Shown here one piece after another: positions 1 through 9,119 of a stretch of DNA of 11,175 nt. A program made the position numbers and the translations under genes. This DNA is from Willaertia magna. Taxonomy: Eukaryota > Heterolobosea > Eutetramitea > Acrasida > Naegleriidae. Location: assembly GCA_902984215.1 (NCBI GenBank), contig CADWAF010001272.1:1-11175 (forward strand), given 5' to 3'. Below the pieces are notes generated by a model that ran no database searches, had not been told where the DNA came from, and saw nothing but the letters and a program-made list of their open reading frames with translations. The stretch's first letter is position 1. The number at the start of each line of letters is the position of its first letter.

Positions 1-3000
1 GAAGTAAACCAACGTATTAAATTAATATCTTCTACATCCATTTCAGCTTGATTTTTAATTTCAAATAAATAATTTACGTATTGATCTAATTTTCCTTCAA
101 ATAAAACTTTTTGTAATGATTTTTTCATTTTTACAATATCAAGTTGTCTAAAAGGATTATTTTTTACATATTTCTCTAATTTACATATTATATTCCAAAG
201 TATATAAATAGCGTCTTTAAATCCAAATCCCAATAAATCATGTGTTATTGTTGTAATAATTTTATTTAACCTTTCTAAATTTAAATCTTTATAAAATAAT
301 TCTTGTTTAATATCTATATATAAACTATTATTTAAAATATCAATTAAATTAAATTCTTGACGTTCATCTTGATGAAATCTAAATCTCCAATGCATTGCAT
401 GAAAATTATTTTTCCTCGTTTTATTTTGATGACTTTGTTTTAAAATTTTTAATTTTAAAGAAATTGATAAAGATGAAAAGATTGTATAAAATATAATAAA
501 GAATTTTGAATTGGTATAAAATGTTATGGTTTTTGATAAATCTATATTTTCATCCATTAATAATCCTATATTTGGTGTAACATAAAATCTATTATTTTAA
601 ATTATTAATAATTAATAATTAATAAATAATAATAACATACCTACTAACACTAGATAAAGGAGAAAGTGTAACATAACTAGCTCTTCCCAATAAAGTTTTA
701 CCAATAACAATACCTTTTCTTTCCGTATTATAAATTACATCATTTAAAATAAAATGTTTACTTGGTTGTTGTTCTTCTTTCTTTTCAACATATTCTTTAC
801 ATTTCTTTACAAAATCTTCTGGACTTGGCACTGAAAAAACTGTAATTTGTGATAAATAATTTGAATCAATTTCTATTGGTTCACTTTTAGAAACTAAATA
901 GTTTACAATAGAACTTGGTTCTGGTCCATTAATTAAAATAAAACTTGAATCAATATCTTTTAAATGTCTTAAAAAATCTTTAGGATCTATATAGCTAAAT
1001 AATTCTTCACATAAATGTTGTTGTTTTTCTAAATATCTAGATGTTTCTTCTATACTTGTTAATGAAGTTCTACTATTATTGTGATTATTATTTTTAATAT
1101 TATTATTACTCTTATTAGTGATTGAATGATGTGTGTCAATTAAATTATAAATTTCAGTAGAATCTAAATTCCAATCCGTAATTGCTAAATTGTGAGAGCT
1201 ATTATTACTAGCATTACTACTAATACTATTTGTATGTAAATGGAAAGTGTTATTATTAATACTACTATTACCACAAATTAAATATTCTTTAATATATTCA
1301 TGTGAATTTAATAATTGTTGTGTGGTTGAAGAAGTTGTAGATTCAGTTCTAGATAATACTTTTTTATGTTTCTTTTCTTCTTCATGTTGGTCTTGTTCTT
1401 TGAATTTTTGTTTGTTCAATTCTTCTTCTTCTTGTTCTTCTAATATTAGATCTTCTTCTTCTTGTAAAAGAATTGTGTCATTATTATTTTGCATTAATTT
1501 GTTTTTGTTAGAATTCTTTTTAGATTTTCCAGACATTTGTTGTAAAGAATCTGATAAAAAAGGAAATACAATACATTTTCCATTGAATTTATCAACCCAA
1601 GTATTAACATGTCTTTTTTCTTTTTTATCATCTTTTTCTTCTTCTTTATAAAAATCTTCTTTAATCACTATTAAATCATCTCCAACAATCTGTTTTTCTT
1701 GTTGTTTTTCTTCTTCTTCAACCATTACATCTTTTAAAGAAGATCTTTTTGATGGTTGACTATAATAACTAAAACCATTATTCTTTTCAATATCCCAATA
1801 ATTACAATTTAATTCTAATCCATCAAATATTTCTTGATATCTTTGAAATTCTTTTCGTGGCATTCCTGGATAAATTACAAATAATAAATCAAATTCATTT
1901 TCATTTGTAATTGGAATGAAATTAGGTAATATTTGTATTGAAAATAATCCATTTTCTTTTCCTTCTTCTTCTTCTTCTTGTTTATCTTCTTTTATTATTT
2001 TCTTCTTTTTCTTCTTCTTTTCTCTTTTCTTTAAAGAAGATTCATTGTTGTGGTCTTGTTTTAAATTATTATGAATTTGTTCTTCTTCTTCTAATAGTTC
2101 TTCTTTAATTGAAATGTATTCAAATTCTTTTTCTTTCTTGTCATATCCATAAGATAAATATAATTCTAATTTCCAAAACTTTTTTGTAAAGAAATTAGCT
2201 TTTGGTTGAACTTGTAAATCAAAAGAAATTGTTTGAATTTCATTTAAATCTAAATCTAATGGACATTCCACTTCTTCTTCATCACTTCCTTTTTGTAATT
2301 TCTTTTGTAATAAATTTTCTAAATTACTTGAAGGTATAATTTTTAAATCTTTATCTAACATTTTAATTTTTAATTTTGCACATCTCGTTTTATTATTGTC
2401 AAAAGTCAAATTACTTTTATTTTTAACTTGAAATGAAATTGTTGTAATTTCTTTTCTAACTAAATTGGAAGGTTTTTTAAAATTTAAAAATTGTATTGGT
2501 AAATCATAATAAAGTTGTTTTTTAAAAATATTAATAAAATATTTTTCCATTAATTTTACTTTACAAATTAATTCATTTTGTTTTTTACGTAAATGATTTG
2601 AAATTTTAAATTCAAATTGTTGTGATAATTTAATTTTTTCTTTTGGTTTTAATGTTGGAATTAAAATCTCTGTATTCTTACTATTATTGTTGTCATTGTA
2701 AATATCATTGTTATTATTATTTAAAATGTTTAGATTTGGAAAGAGAAGAGCTGCTTTCCCTTCATTTAAAGTTAAACCACCAGTATTTTCAATTTCAATA
2801 TTTGTAATATAACATAATTCTCCTGGTGATAATATTCCATCATCAATTTTAGGTATAATATCAAAATTTAAAACTTTTATATTAAATTTTTCATTAGAAC
2901 TTTCAATTATTTCATTTTCATTATTAATTATATGATAAGTGACTTTTCCATTTTGATTTGATTTACCATTTTGTGATGATTTTGCTTCTTTTCCATTCTT

Positions 3001-4021
3001 TCCAGGCATTCTATAATTATTGTAAAACATTAAAAAGATTATTATTGTAACCGTCCAGCGTCACCACCGGTTCCACCATTCCCACCGTTACCTCCAGATG
3101 AAGAATTACTATTGGCTCCTGATCCACCATTTCCTCCATTTCCTTTATTTCACATGATTGTAAAATATTTTTGTTAAAAAAAATAATTGTAACCATTGTA
3201 AAATATAAAAGAAACATACCGCCATGACCACCGTTTCCTCCATTTCCACCATTTCCTCCTCTTGCATCTAACAGTAAAATAAAATCCTTATCAATTTTAA
3301 TTTCATGATGAATTGTATTATTTATAATTAAATAAAGTAAATTATCTTCTTTTGTAAATAATTTAATATGTAAATCTGTAGCATCTTCTCCATCACTTCC
3401 ATCTTTACCGTCCTCTCCACAAGTTCCATCCTCTCCATCTTTCGAAGATGAATAAAATTAATTGAAATTACTTACTGTGACCGTTTAATCTATTTTGTGA
3501 CTTCATTTCTCTTTTAATTTCAGAAATAAATAATCCAGTCTTTCCACTTTTATTAATTTTTATCATTAAATTTAGTAAAATAATATTTTTACATACTTTG
3601 CACCAAATCTTCCATCAATTCCACTTTTACCATTCTTTCCATCCAAACTATTATTATTAATTTTAAATAATTAATTTTAAATAAATTTTAAATAATTAAT
3701 TTTTAAAATCAATTAATAATGTATAAAAAAAACAAACCCTTTTCTTCCTTTACTCGAAATGCAATAAATTTTATGATTTAATTCATTCGATAAATACCCG
3801 TAAATTTTTACTTTATTTTCTAAAGAAGAAGAAGAGATGGTATTGGAAAAGAAATTTTCACACATGATATGATCATCATTATTTAATAGATATTCATTAA
3901 TTGTGTTTAATTCACTTTCCGATAATAATGTATTATTATTTGATAAAAAGGAAGTAGTAGTAGTATGAGCATTTAAATGATTGTCGTTATTGGTGAGAAT
4001 GACATCCTCTACCACAAGCAT
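1..4021 (-). CDS. Seven-exon gene (3' partial) for a large collagen-like, glycine-rich protein of unknown function; resembles DUF7932-type proteins
   Basis: Exons, in gene order: 4021-3738, 3647-3597, 3546-3476, 3438-3220, 3142-3052, 3010-641 and 588-1, continuing off the edge. The join is open for 1224 codons plus two bases. Residues 1-94 are a Ser/Asn-rich N-terminus. Residues 92-155 are a collagen-like Gly-X-Y stretch (GLDGKNGKSGIDGRFG, then GEDGTCGEDGKDGSDGED), interrupted at about 117-133. Residues 157-194 look beta-rich, 195-238 are GGN repeats, and 282-525 are beta-sandwich-like with a DDGILSPGE turn (294-302). Acid/Lys-rich linkers lie at about 531-588, 668-705 and 754-790. They flank an alpha/beta-looking segment at 595-655 (YPGMPRKEF, YWDIEKNNGF) and NTWVDKFNGKCIVFP (708-722). 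Residues 1058-1073 are hydrophobic. The architecture matches my memory of proteins now called DUF7932, with no known function. No signal peptide is evident. The start is the first true ATG, in an A-rich context. Exon existence is solid; the family name is less sure. Confidence 0.87.
589..640 (-). other. Intron 6 (52 bp, GTATGT...ATAG)
   Basis: Splits AG|A (Arg1029). The downstream exon then stays open for all 588 bases to the window edge. The interior is a run of TTATTAA-type repeats. Confidence 0.85.
3011..3051 (-). other. Intron 5 (41 bp) with an unusual donor GTTACA
   Basis: Without removal the frame reads CGG TTA CAA TAA and stops. Splicing at CG|GTTACA ... TTATAG|A gives Arg239 and continues GDAGRMPGKNGK in a plausible Gly-X-Y register. 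The donor departs from the GTATGT/GTAAGT pattern of most other introns here. Confidence 0.72.
3143..3219 (-). other. Intron 4 (77 bp, GTATGT...AAAG)
   Basis: Splits G|GA (Gly209) and joins GGNGGHG to GNGGNGG, keeping the GGN repeat unbroken. The interior carries TTTTACAATGGTTACAAT and a second TTTTACAAT, elements shared with intron 5. Confidence 0.85.
3439..3475 (-). other. Intron 3 (37 bp, GTAAGT...AAAG)
   Basis: The shortest intron of the gene. It splits A|AT (Asn136) and restores the Gly-X-Y register across LNGHNGEDG. The acceptor TTCGAAAG is less typical than the others, but no better AG is available upstream. Confidence 0.8.
3547..3596 (-). other. Intron 2 (50 bp, GTATGT...AAAG)
   Basis: Splits the codon AA|T (Asn112) and joins RFGAN to GKTG. 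It contains TTTTACTAAATTTAAT, a plausible branch-point region. Confidence 0.8.
3648..3737 (-). other. Intron 1 (90 bp, GTTTGT...ATAG)
   Basis: Removing it joins codon GG|T (Gly95) and continues the repeat GRKG-LDG-KNG in register. Reading through would hit a stop within about ten codons. The interior is almost pure A/T with repeats of ATTTAAAATTAATT type. Confidence 0.85.
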
Positions 4022-4213
4022 TCTTTTTTTTTTGTAAAAAGAAATTTCGGAACAAACTTTTTTTTGCAAATAAAGTAGTTACAAAGTATTTTATTTATGT
4101 TTACAATAAATTACAAAACATCCAAACATTCTATACGTTCTCGTTCTCTCCTCAAACAATAAAATACAATTAGACTGTACTTTTATAAAAGAAATTTATC
4201 ATTAAAACCACTT
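4022..4213 (-). promoter_or_regulatory. 5' flank of the collagen-like gene, with TATA-like motif
   Basis: Only 192 bases separate the stop of the upstream relic from the ATG. On the minus strand the motif TATAAAAG occurs at 4180-4187, inside the 12-bp palindrome CTTTTATAAAAG (4180-4191), and again near 4211-4218. Either could be a TATA box. The 50 bases before the ATG contain two A-runs, which suits a translation-start context in AT-rich eukaryotes. Promoter activity is inferred, not shown. Confidence 0.4.
4091..4129 (-). other. Possible short upstream ORF (12 codons)
   Basis: An ATG at 4129 opens 12 codons ending in TAA at 4091-4093, 70 bases before the main ATG. A second, overlapping ATG lies in another frame. 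If transcription starts near the TATA-like motif at 4180-4187, both would sit in the leader and could reduce translation of the main frame. An unannotated leader intron would remove them. Confidence 0.25.
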
Positions 4214-5356
4214 TTATAAATAATTCACATATTTAATACAAGGAATTAAATCATTTGTTAAATCATTTAAAGTAATTATTTCATTATTTGATATACGAAA
4301 AACTGTTATTTGTTTAGAATTTTAGTTTTTTTTAATTTTATAATAAAATAAAATTCATCAGACAAATAATAATAGTCATTCTTATTTACATTGTAAACAG
4401 TAGATCTAAATTTGTTAATAGTAATTAATTGATTTAAAGTAAGTAATTCAATGGCTTTTCTTTCTAAGTTATTTTTCCCTCCTCTAATACTTCTAATAAT
4501 TCCAATAACATCTTTTAATGCAAAACAAGATGTTATAAATAAAGGACCTAAATTATACATTGAATTAGTGAAAAGTAAAAAATAATGACTAATTAATATT
4601 AATAAATGTAAACCAAAATGTTCTTCTATTTGTTGTAAAATTTCAAATGACTCTTTTTGTAAAAGTTTTTCATTGTTTAAAGTATTAATTTGAATTTCCA
4701 TAATATTTTGTACAAATTTAGATATTCTTAATATAATATTATAATGTAAAGTAGAAATATAATCTTTATAAGCAATAACTCTATATCTAAAAGTAATATA
4801 ATATTCAATGGCTTTATAATAAGTCAACTAATCTAATTTTCTTAAATTTCTATGAAAAAAAGAAGGAATTTTTAATTTTTTAATATTATTATTAATTAAA
4901 TAAATATTTTTTATAATTTTTATAAATATAATTTAAAATTTTCTTTCCTAATCCTTCATAAAAATTTGTACTAATTTGAGTACTACAATTAAAATATAGT
5001 AATCCAGCTAACACTGTAAATTTTTGTATTCCTTTAAAATTAGTAATTAATTTATTTTGTAATAAACTTAATAATAGTTAATTTCATTTCAATTTCTAAC
5101 TATCCCTTTAATATCCTTAGTTGAATACATAATTCTATCTAAATATGATTTTCCACTTTGGTATAAAATCCATTGTGATCATTAAAACTTAATACACTTG
5201 CACAAGCAACTAAATTTATTATAAAATTTATTAATCGTAATTGTAAAATAAAAGAAATTCCATTATTAGTTGTAATTTTAATACTTTGATTTAAATTTAA
5301 TAATTCTTTTACAACTAAAGTTAAATATAAATTCATATTAATATTAAAAGAACTAA

Positions 5357-5417
5357 CTTATTAACATTGTAAAATTATATCTAAATTTATATAATAAAAG
5401 TATATCATTTAACTAAC
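5357..5417 (-). other. Ancestral intron retained in the decayed gene (61 bp)
   Basis: GTTAGT...TAATAAG lies between two coding-like segments. Removing it joins ATT G|TT and leaves one frame from 5544 down to about 5160, whereas the unspliced sequence has stops. It contains TTTTACAATG 9 to 18 bases before the acceptor, like introns 4 and 5 of the intact gene. Confidence 0.55.
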
Positions 5418-6028
5418 CAATTAAAAGCCAAATACTTTTTATGACTACTTTATTAATATTACTACCATCAATTACTAAAATAATTGACATTCTTAATAAT
5501 TCTAAATTATTATCAACATTAGACCACTTTTTATTAAACATAATTCATTGATATTCTTTATTATTAATTACATTATTTAATATTTTATTATGTGATGGTT
5601 TTATTAATATATTTTTAAAATTAACCTAATTAAATCCACATATTCAGAAATATAAGAAGATATTTTTTTATAGTAAAAAAATTATTTACAATATTTTTTA
5701 CATTGTAAACAATAATTTTTTTCATTATTTATTGCAGTCACAATAATAAATTTTTTTCAAATTTTCATATTTTAAGTAAAATAGTTTTAATTATAAATGA
5801 AATATTTTCATTAATTAATATATCAAAACCCTTATTTAACAATTATAACCATTCATTCATTTTTACTAATATTACATTTAACAAATAATAATAATAAATC
5901 ATAAAAAAAATCAACAAAATAAATTCTTCACAAATTATATTATAAATGTCATTGTTTAAATGAAATTATAAAATTAATTGAAATATTTATTTTAGAAAAA
6001 TTATTATCAATTTTACTTATTGATTGTT

Positions 6029-6091
6029 GTGGTAAATTTTGTTGTTGTTGTAAATTTTATTATTATAAACTTTATTGTTGTAAACTTTATT
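6029..6091 (-). repeat. 15-bp tandem repeat, four units, encoding N-K-V/I-Y-N
   Basis: Units at 6029-6043, 6047-6061, 6062-6076 and 6077-6091 follow GTTGTAAACTTTATT with few changes, and one extra GTT sits between the first two. On the minus strand they read as five-residue repeats NKVYN, NKVYN, NKIYN, directly after the ATG at 6115. They may be the repetitive N-terminus of the decayed gene. Confidence 0.7.
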
Positions 6092-6115
6092 TAGTTTTAT
6101 AATTAAAATTTTCAT

Positions 6116-6374
6116 TTTTTAATTCTTTTAATCTATTCATTTTTTTAAATTAAAAAAAATTAAAAATTAAAAAAATTCTATTAAAAAAAATAAAATTTAA
6201 ATATAAAAATAAAAATTTAAAATTTAAAAAAAAATTTTAATAAAAATTAAAAAAAAATTTTCAATAAAAATAAAAAAAAATTTCTATTAAAAATAAGAAA
6301 AAAAAATTAATAAATTAAAATTTTATAATAATTAAAAAATAATTTACAATAAAAAATATATTTAAACAAATCTA
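6116..6374. repeat. A/T tract with degenerate ~23-bp tandem repeats between two divergent relics
   Basis: Almost free of G and C. Between about 6232 and 6306 three imperfect copies of AATTTTCAATAAAAATAAAA follow each other, and a looser copy starts near 6172. No open frame is supportable. It separates a minus-strand relic from a plus-strand relic, so it may once have been a shared promoter region. Confidence 0.5.
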
Positions 6375-7570
6375 TTACTTAAAGATAAACATTTAATAGA
6401 TATTTTATAAATATTAAAATTATTAAGTTTAATTAAAAATATAAATGATCGAAAGTAAAAAAAATAAAAAAATAAAAGGTATTTTTGAATATGAATTTTA
6501 TATTTTAATATTAATATCTTTAAATATTATAATGAAAAATATTAATTATAAATTAAATAAAAATGATAAATTTATAAGTTTATTTAATAAAAATAAAGAA
6601 AAGTTATTTAATTTATTTAAAAACTCAATTCTCTCTCAAATAATTTTAAAAAAAATAATTAAAGAATATTGGATATAATATTATAAAAATTATTATTAAT
6701 TCAAAAACATTACGACCATTAATATTGTAAAATAATATTCAAATTTTTACTAAAAAAAGGAATACCTTGTATTATAAAATTAATATATGAAAACAAATAA
6801 AAGATTTATTTCTGTTATGTCAATAATTGATATTAAATATTCTTTTAAAAGATTTTCTAAAAATATTAAGAAAATTATATATTATAAAGAAATATTCTCT
6901 TTTCTATTTATAGTTTGTGTACTTAAAATAGATATTGTAATGAATGAATATGGTTTAGATGAATTTAATAAGAGAAAATAAGAAATTATTGAATTTGTAA
7001 AAAATCATAATATTCTTTATAAAGAAAATATTTTAATTTTATTTATTAATACTCATAATGGCAAAAAAATTAAAATAAATTTATCAAAAAATACAAATTC
7101 TTTTAATTTACAATTAAATTTACCTAATTTAAATAATAAATTTATTAATATTGAAAAATTATTAATTTTATCAATAATAAAATATAATCAATTGCAAGAA
7201 AAATATAATAATTTATAAAAAAAATCTATTAAATTTAAATAATTAGTTAATTCAATATATAGAAGAAGATTTATATTATAATTTTTTAAAAAAATATTAT
7301 AATATCACAAAAAAATAAAAAAAATTATTCAATTTTAAACTAAAAATAAAACTATTAATATAAATAAATAATTAAATTTTTAGAATCTTTATAAATTTGG
7401 TAAATGTTGTAAATTTGATAAATGTTATAAATTTGTATTAAATTTATTTAAATGAATTAGAAAATAATAATAATTTACAAAAAAATTATTAACATTAAAT
7501 ATAAAATTACTAATAAATCAATAAATAATTTTATTTCTTCTATTAAATTAAAGAAAAAGAAAAATGATAA
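6375..7570 (+). pseudogene. Decayed gene, divergent from the previous one; family not recognised
   Basis: Coding-like frames follow each other on the plus strand: 6375-6440, then 6445-6678 (77 codons from an ATG), then another frame at about 6665-6780 (peptide SKTLRPLIL), then 6787-7218. The last is 64 codons, a TAA at 6979-6981, and 78 further codons in the same frame (peptides LFINTHNGKKIKINL and YNQLQEKYNNL). Weaker coding-like sequence continues across a frame change at about 7220 (IEEDLYYNFLKKYY near 7260) and perhaps to 7570. The composition is mostly Ile, Leu, Asn and Lys, with a coiled-coil-like Leu/Gln/Glu stretch near 7150-7310. In DNA this AT-rich, long chance frames in A-rich sequence are common. 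The stretch 6982-7215 is the best evidence because it has Gly, Thr, His and Gln codons and amphipathic spacing. Confidence 0.5.
7394..7435 (+). repeat. 18-bp tandem repeat, 2.3 copies
   Basis: Units 7394-7411 and 7412-7429 (AATTTGGTAAATGTTGTA and AATTTGATAAATGTTATA) are followed by a partial third, AATTTG. The period is a multiple of three and reads N-L-V/I-N-V-V/I on the plus strand, consistent with lying in the coding relic. Confidence 0.65.
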
Positions 7571-8126
7571 ATGATAATAATAATATTTTTTTTATTAAAT
7601 AAAATTTTTTTTAATTTTTTTTTGTAATTTATTTATATTAAAAGTTTTTTTAGGTTATTGAAAATATTATTTTATTTATTTTTTAACTACTTTTTAACCA
7701 ATCAAACTAATTAACTTTATATAAAAAAATACTAAAAAATAACAAATAATTAAAAAAATATAGAAAATGAAAAAATATTAAAAAAATTGTTACTTATTTT
7801 ATTTATTTTTTTATTATTACTCGTTTTTTTATTTTTAATTATAGGCAACAAAAAATTAAAAAAAAATAAAATATCTAAACATTTCAATTCAAACTTTCAT
7901 TTATTCAAAACATAAAACCTAAATATTATCTCTTTATCATTATCATCTTTAATAACATTCTATTATAACCTAATCAACCTTTTTTTAAGTGTAAAGAAAA
8001 GAAAAATTGAAGAAGTGATAAATTAATTTTATGTAAAAAATTGTTTTTATTTAGAAGTTATATTTTTCTTTTTTTAATAAAAAATATTTTTTTATTAAAA
8101 AAATTGTGAAATATTGATTTATGTAA

Positions 8127-8170
8127 AATTAATATAAATTATATTGTTAATAATATAATTTATATTAATT
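8127..8170. repeat. Perfect 19-bp inverted repeat with a 6-base loop
   Basis: Arms 8127-8145 and 8152-8170 are exact reverse complements around GTTAAT. A run this long without mismatch is notable even in AT-rich DNA. It could form a cruciform, or an RNA hairpin if transcribed. Confidence 0.85.
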
Positions 8171-8237
8171 AATAAAATAATACTTTTATCAAAAACACTG
8201 TTTTAAAAAAAATTAAAAATGAATTTTTTTAAAAAAA

Positions 8238-8255
8238 TAGTATAAATTTATACTA
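8238..8255. repeat. Perfect 18-bp palindrome TAGTATAAATTTATACTA
   Basis: Its own reverse complement without mismatch. A related near-palindrome lies at 8683-8704. Confidence 0.85.
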
Positions 8256-8584
8256 ATTTTATTATTATTATAAGGAATTTTTTAATAAAATAATATTTTT
8301 TTAATCTTTTATTACTTATTTTTGTTAATAAAATATTTATAATTATTATTAATTTATTTATTAATTAATTTATTTAAATTTTAAAATATAATTTCTTCTT
8401 CTTTCATTGTAATATTTTTAAATAGTAATTTTAAAAATATTATAAAAATTATGTAAAAATATTAATATTTTTAAATTAAGTTTTTTTTGTTTAAAATTGT
8501 TATTGTTATTTTTAAATTTTAAAAAGAAATTAAAAAAGTATTAATTTATATTGTTTTTTAAATTTTTTAAAAATACGTGCAAAC

Positions 8585-8624
8585 TTAAATTTGTTATAAT
8601 AGATTTAAATTTATTATAATAGAT
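8585..8624. repeat. 20-bp tandem duplication
   Basis: TTAAATTTGTTATAATAGAT is repeated directly after itself with one change (G to A). It looks like a recent slippage or duplication event. Confidence 0.8.
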
Positions 8625-8682
8625 AAAAAAATTTGTAAAATAAATAAATTTAGTCATAAAAATATAAATTTAAAATAATAAA

Positions 8683-8704
8683 AACAATATAAATTTATAC
8701 TGTT
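8683..8704. repeat. 22-bp near-palindrome related to the one at 8238
   Basis: AACAATATAAATTTATACTGTT has one mismatched pair position between its halves. The core TATAAATTTATACT is shared with the palindrome at 8238-8255, 445 bases away. Confidence 0.7.
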
Positions 8705-8737
8705 TATTAATATTTTTTTATAATTTTTATACTATTT

Positions 8738-8775
8738 TATAGTTCAAATAACAATTAATAATAATTTGAACTGTA
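8738..8775. repeat. Hairpin with AGTTCAAAT / ATTTGAACT arms
   Basis: Arms 8741-8749 and 8764-8772 pair perfectly and extend outward by one G-T wobble and two more pairs, with a 14-base loop. It lies 33 bases after the near-palindrome at 8683-8704. Confidence 0.65.
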
Positions 8776-9119
8776 TTTTTTTTTAAAAAAAAATTTTAAA
8801 AAAAAATTATTTTAAGATTGTTTTAAGATTTTTTTATTTTATTTTTGTATAAAAATAGGGAAAAGTATATATAATTTTGTATATAATTACTATAGAACTA
8901 TTAAAGTATAATTAAAATATATTATAAATATTTCTATAATACAACTTATTTAATTAACTATTTAAAAGCAGTTACAGTTAAGAATTAAAAATTATTTTAT
9001 AACAATATTCTTTTAAAAAGTAAAAAACTAAAGAAAAATTATAAAAACTTTTTCAAACAAAGGAAAACTAAGTTGTTTTTTAATTTTTTTTATTAACACT
9101 TATTACTGAAATAAAAAAA

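Larger units (their letters stand above)
4214..6115 (-). pseudogene. Decayed gene for a long, probably alpha-helical protein; family not recognised
   Basis: Coding-like sequence runs almost end to end but jumps between frames. Clear open stretches are 4306-4827 (173 codons, no ATG start), 5139-5356, 5418-5544 and a 34-codon C-terminus at 4318-4214 that is out of frame with the stretch before it. Breaks include TAG at 4828-4830, TGA at 5545-5547, and frame changes near 4315, 4890, 5070, 5095, 5160 and 5605. The 5700-6000 part is worse, with TGA and TAA stops every few dozen codons. Recovered peptides are rich in Leu, Ile, Asn and Lys (for example SIILVIDGSN and NNLELLRMS) and look helical, perhaps a solenoid, but I recognise no motif. 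The possible original ATG is at 6115. The intact neighbour contains many long homopolymers without breaks, so sequencing error is unlikely to explain this many lesions. Confidence 0.72.

Noticed and set aside
1247..1651. 134-codon plus-strand frame rich in Ser, Leu and Cys
   Set aside because: It is the antisense of the Glu/Lys/Asn-rich exon 6 of the minus-strand gene; CTT/TTC tracts make open frames by composition.
3017..3217. 66-codon minus-strand frame starting with ATG inside intron 4
   Set aside because: It reads the Gly-rich exon in the wrong frame and intron sequence at both ends; the spliced model explains it.
4022..4069. N-terminal extension of the collagen-like gene by 16 codons
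   Set aside because: That frame starts with TTG, not ATG; the first ATG is at 4021.
6029..6091. CRISPR-like array
   Set aside because: Units are 15 bp and directly adjacent without spacers, in a eukaryotic context.
4214..6115. Alternative genetic code with TGA read as Trp, since several TGAs fall where Trp would fit
   Set aside because: TAG and TAA also interrupt the relic, frame changes are frequent, and the intact gene uses TGG for Trp with no in-frame TGA in its exons.
6445..6981. Two small intact plus-strand genes (77 and 64 codons)
   Set aside because: The coding-like signal continues past both stops, the second in the same frame for 78 codons, so these are pieces of one broken gene or chance frames.
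4214..7570. Sequencing or assembly indels as the cause of all frame breaks
   Set aside because: The neighbouring gene has seven exons with long A and T runs and no break. Raw-read mapping would settle it.
8127..8170. Rho-independent terminator
   Set aside because: The stem is pure A/T and the genome is eukaryotic, so the bacterial model does not apply.
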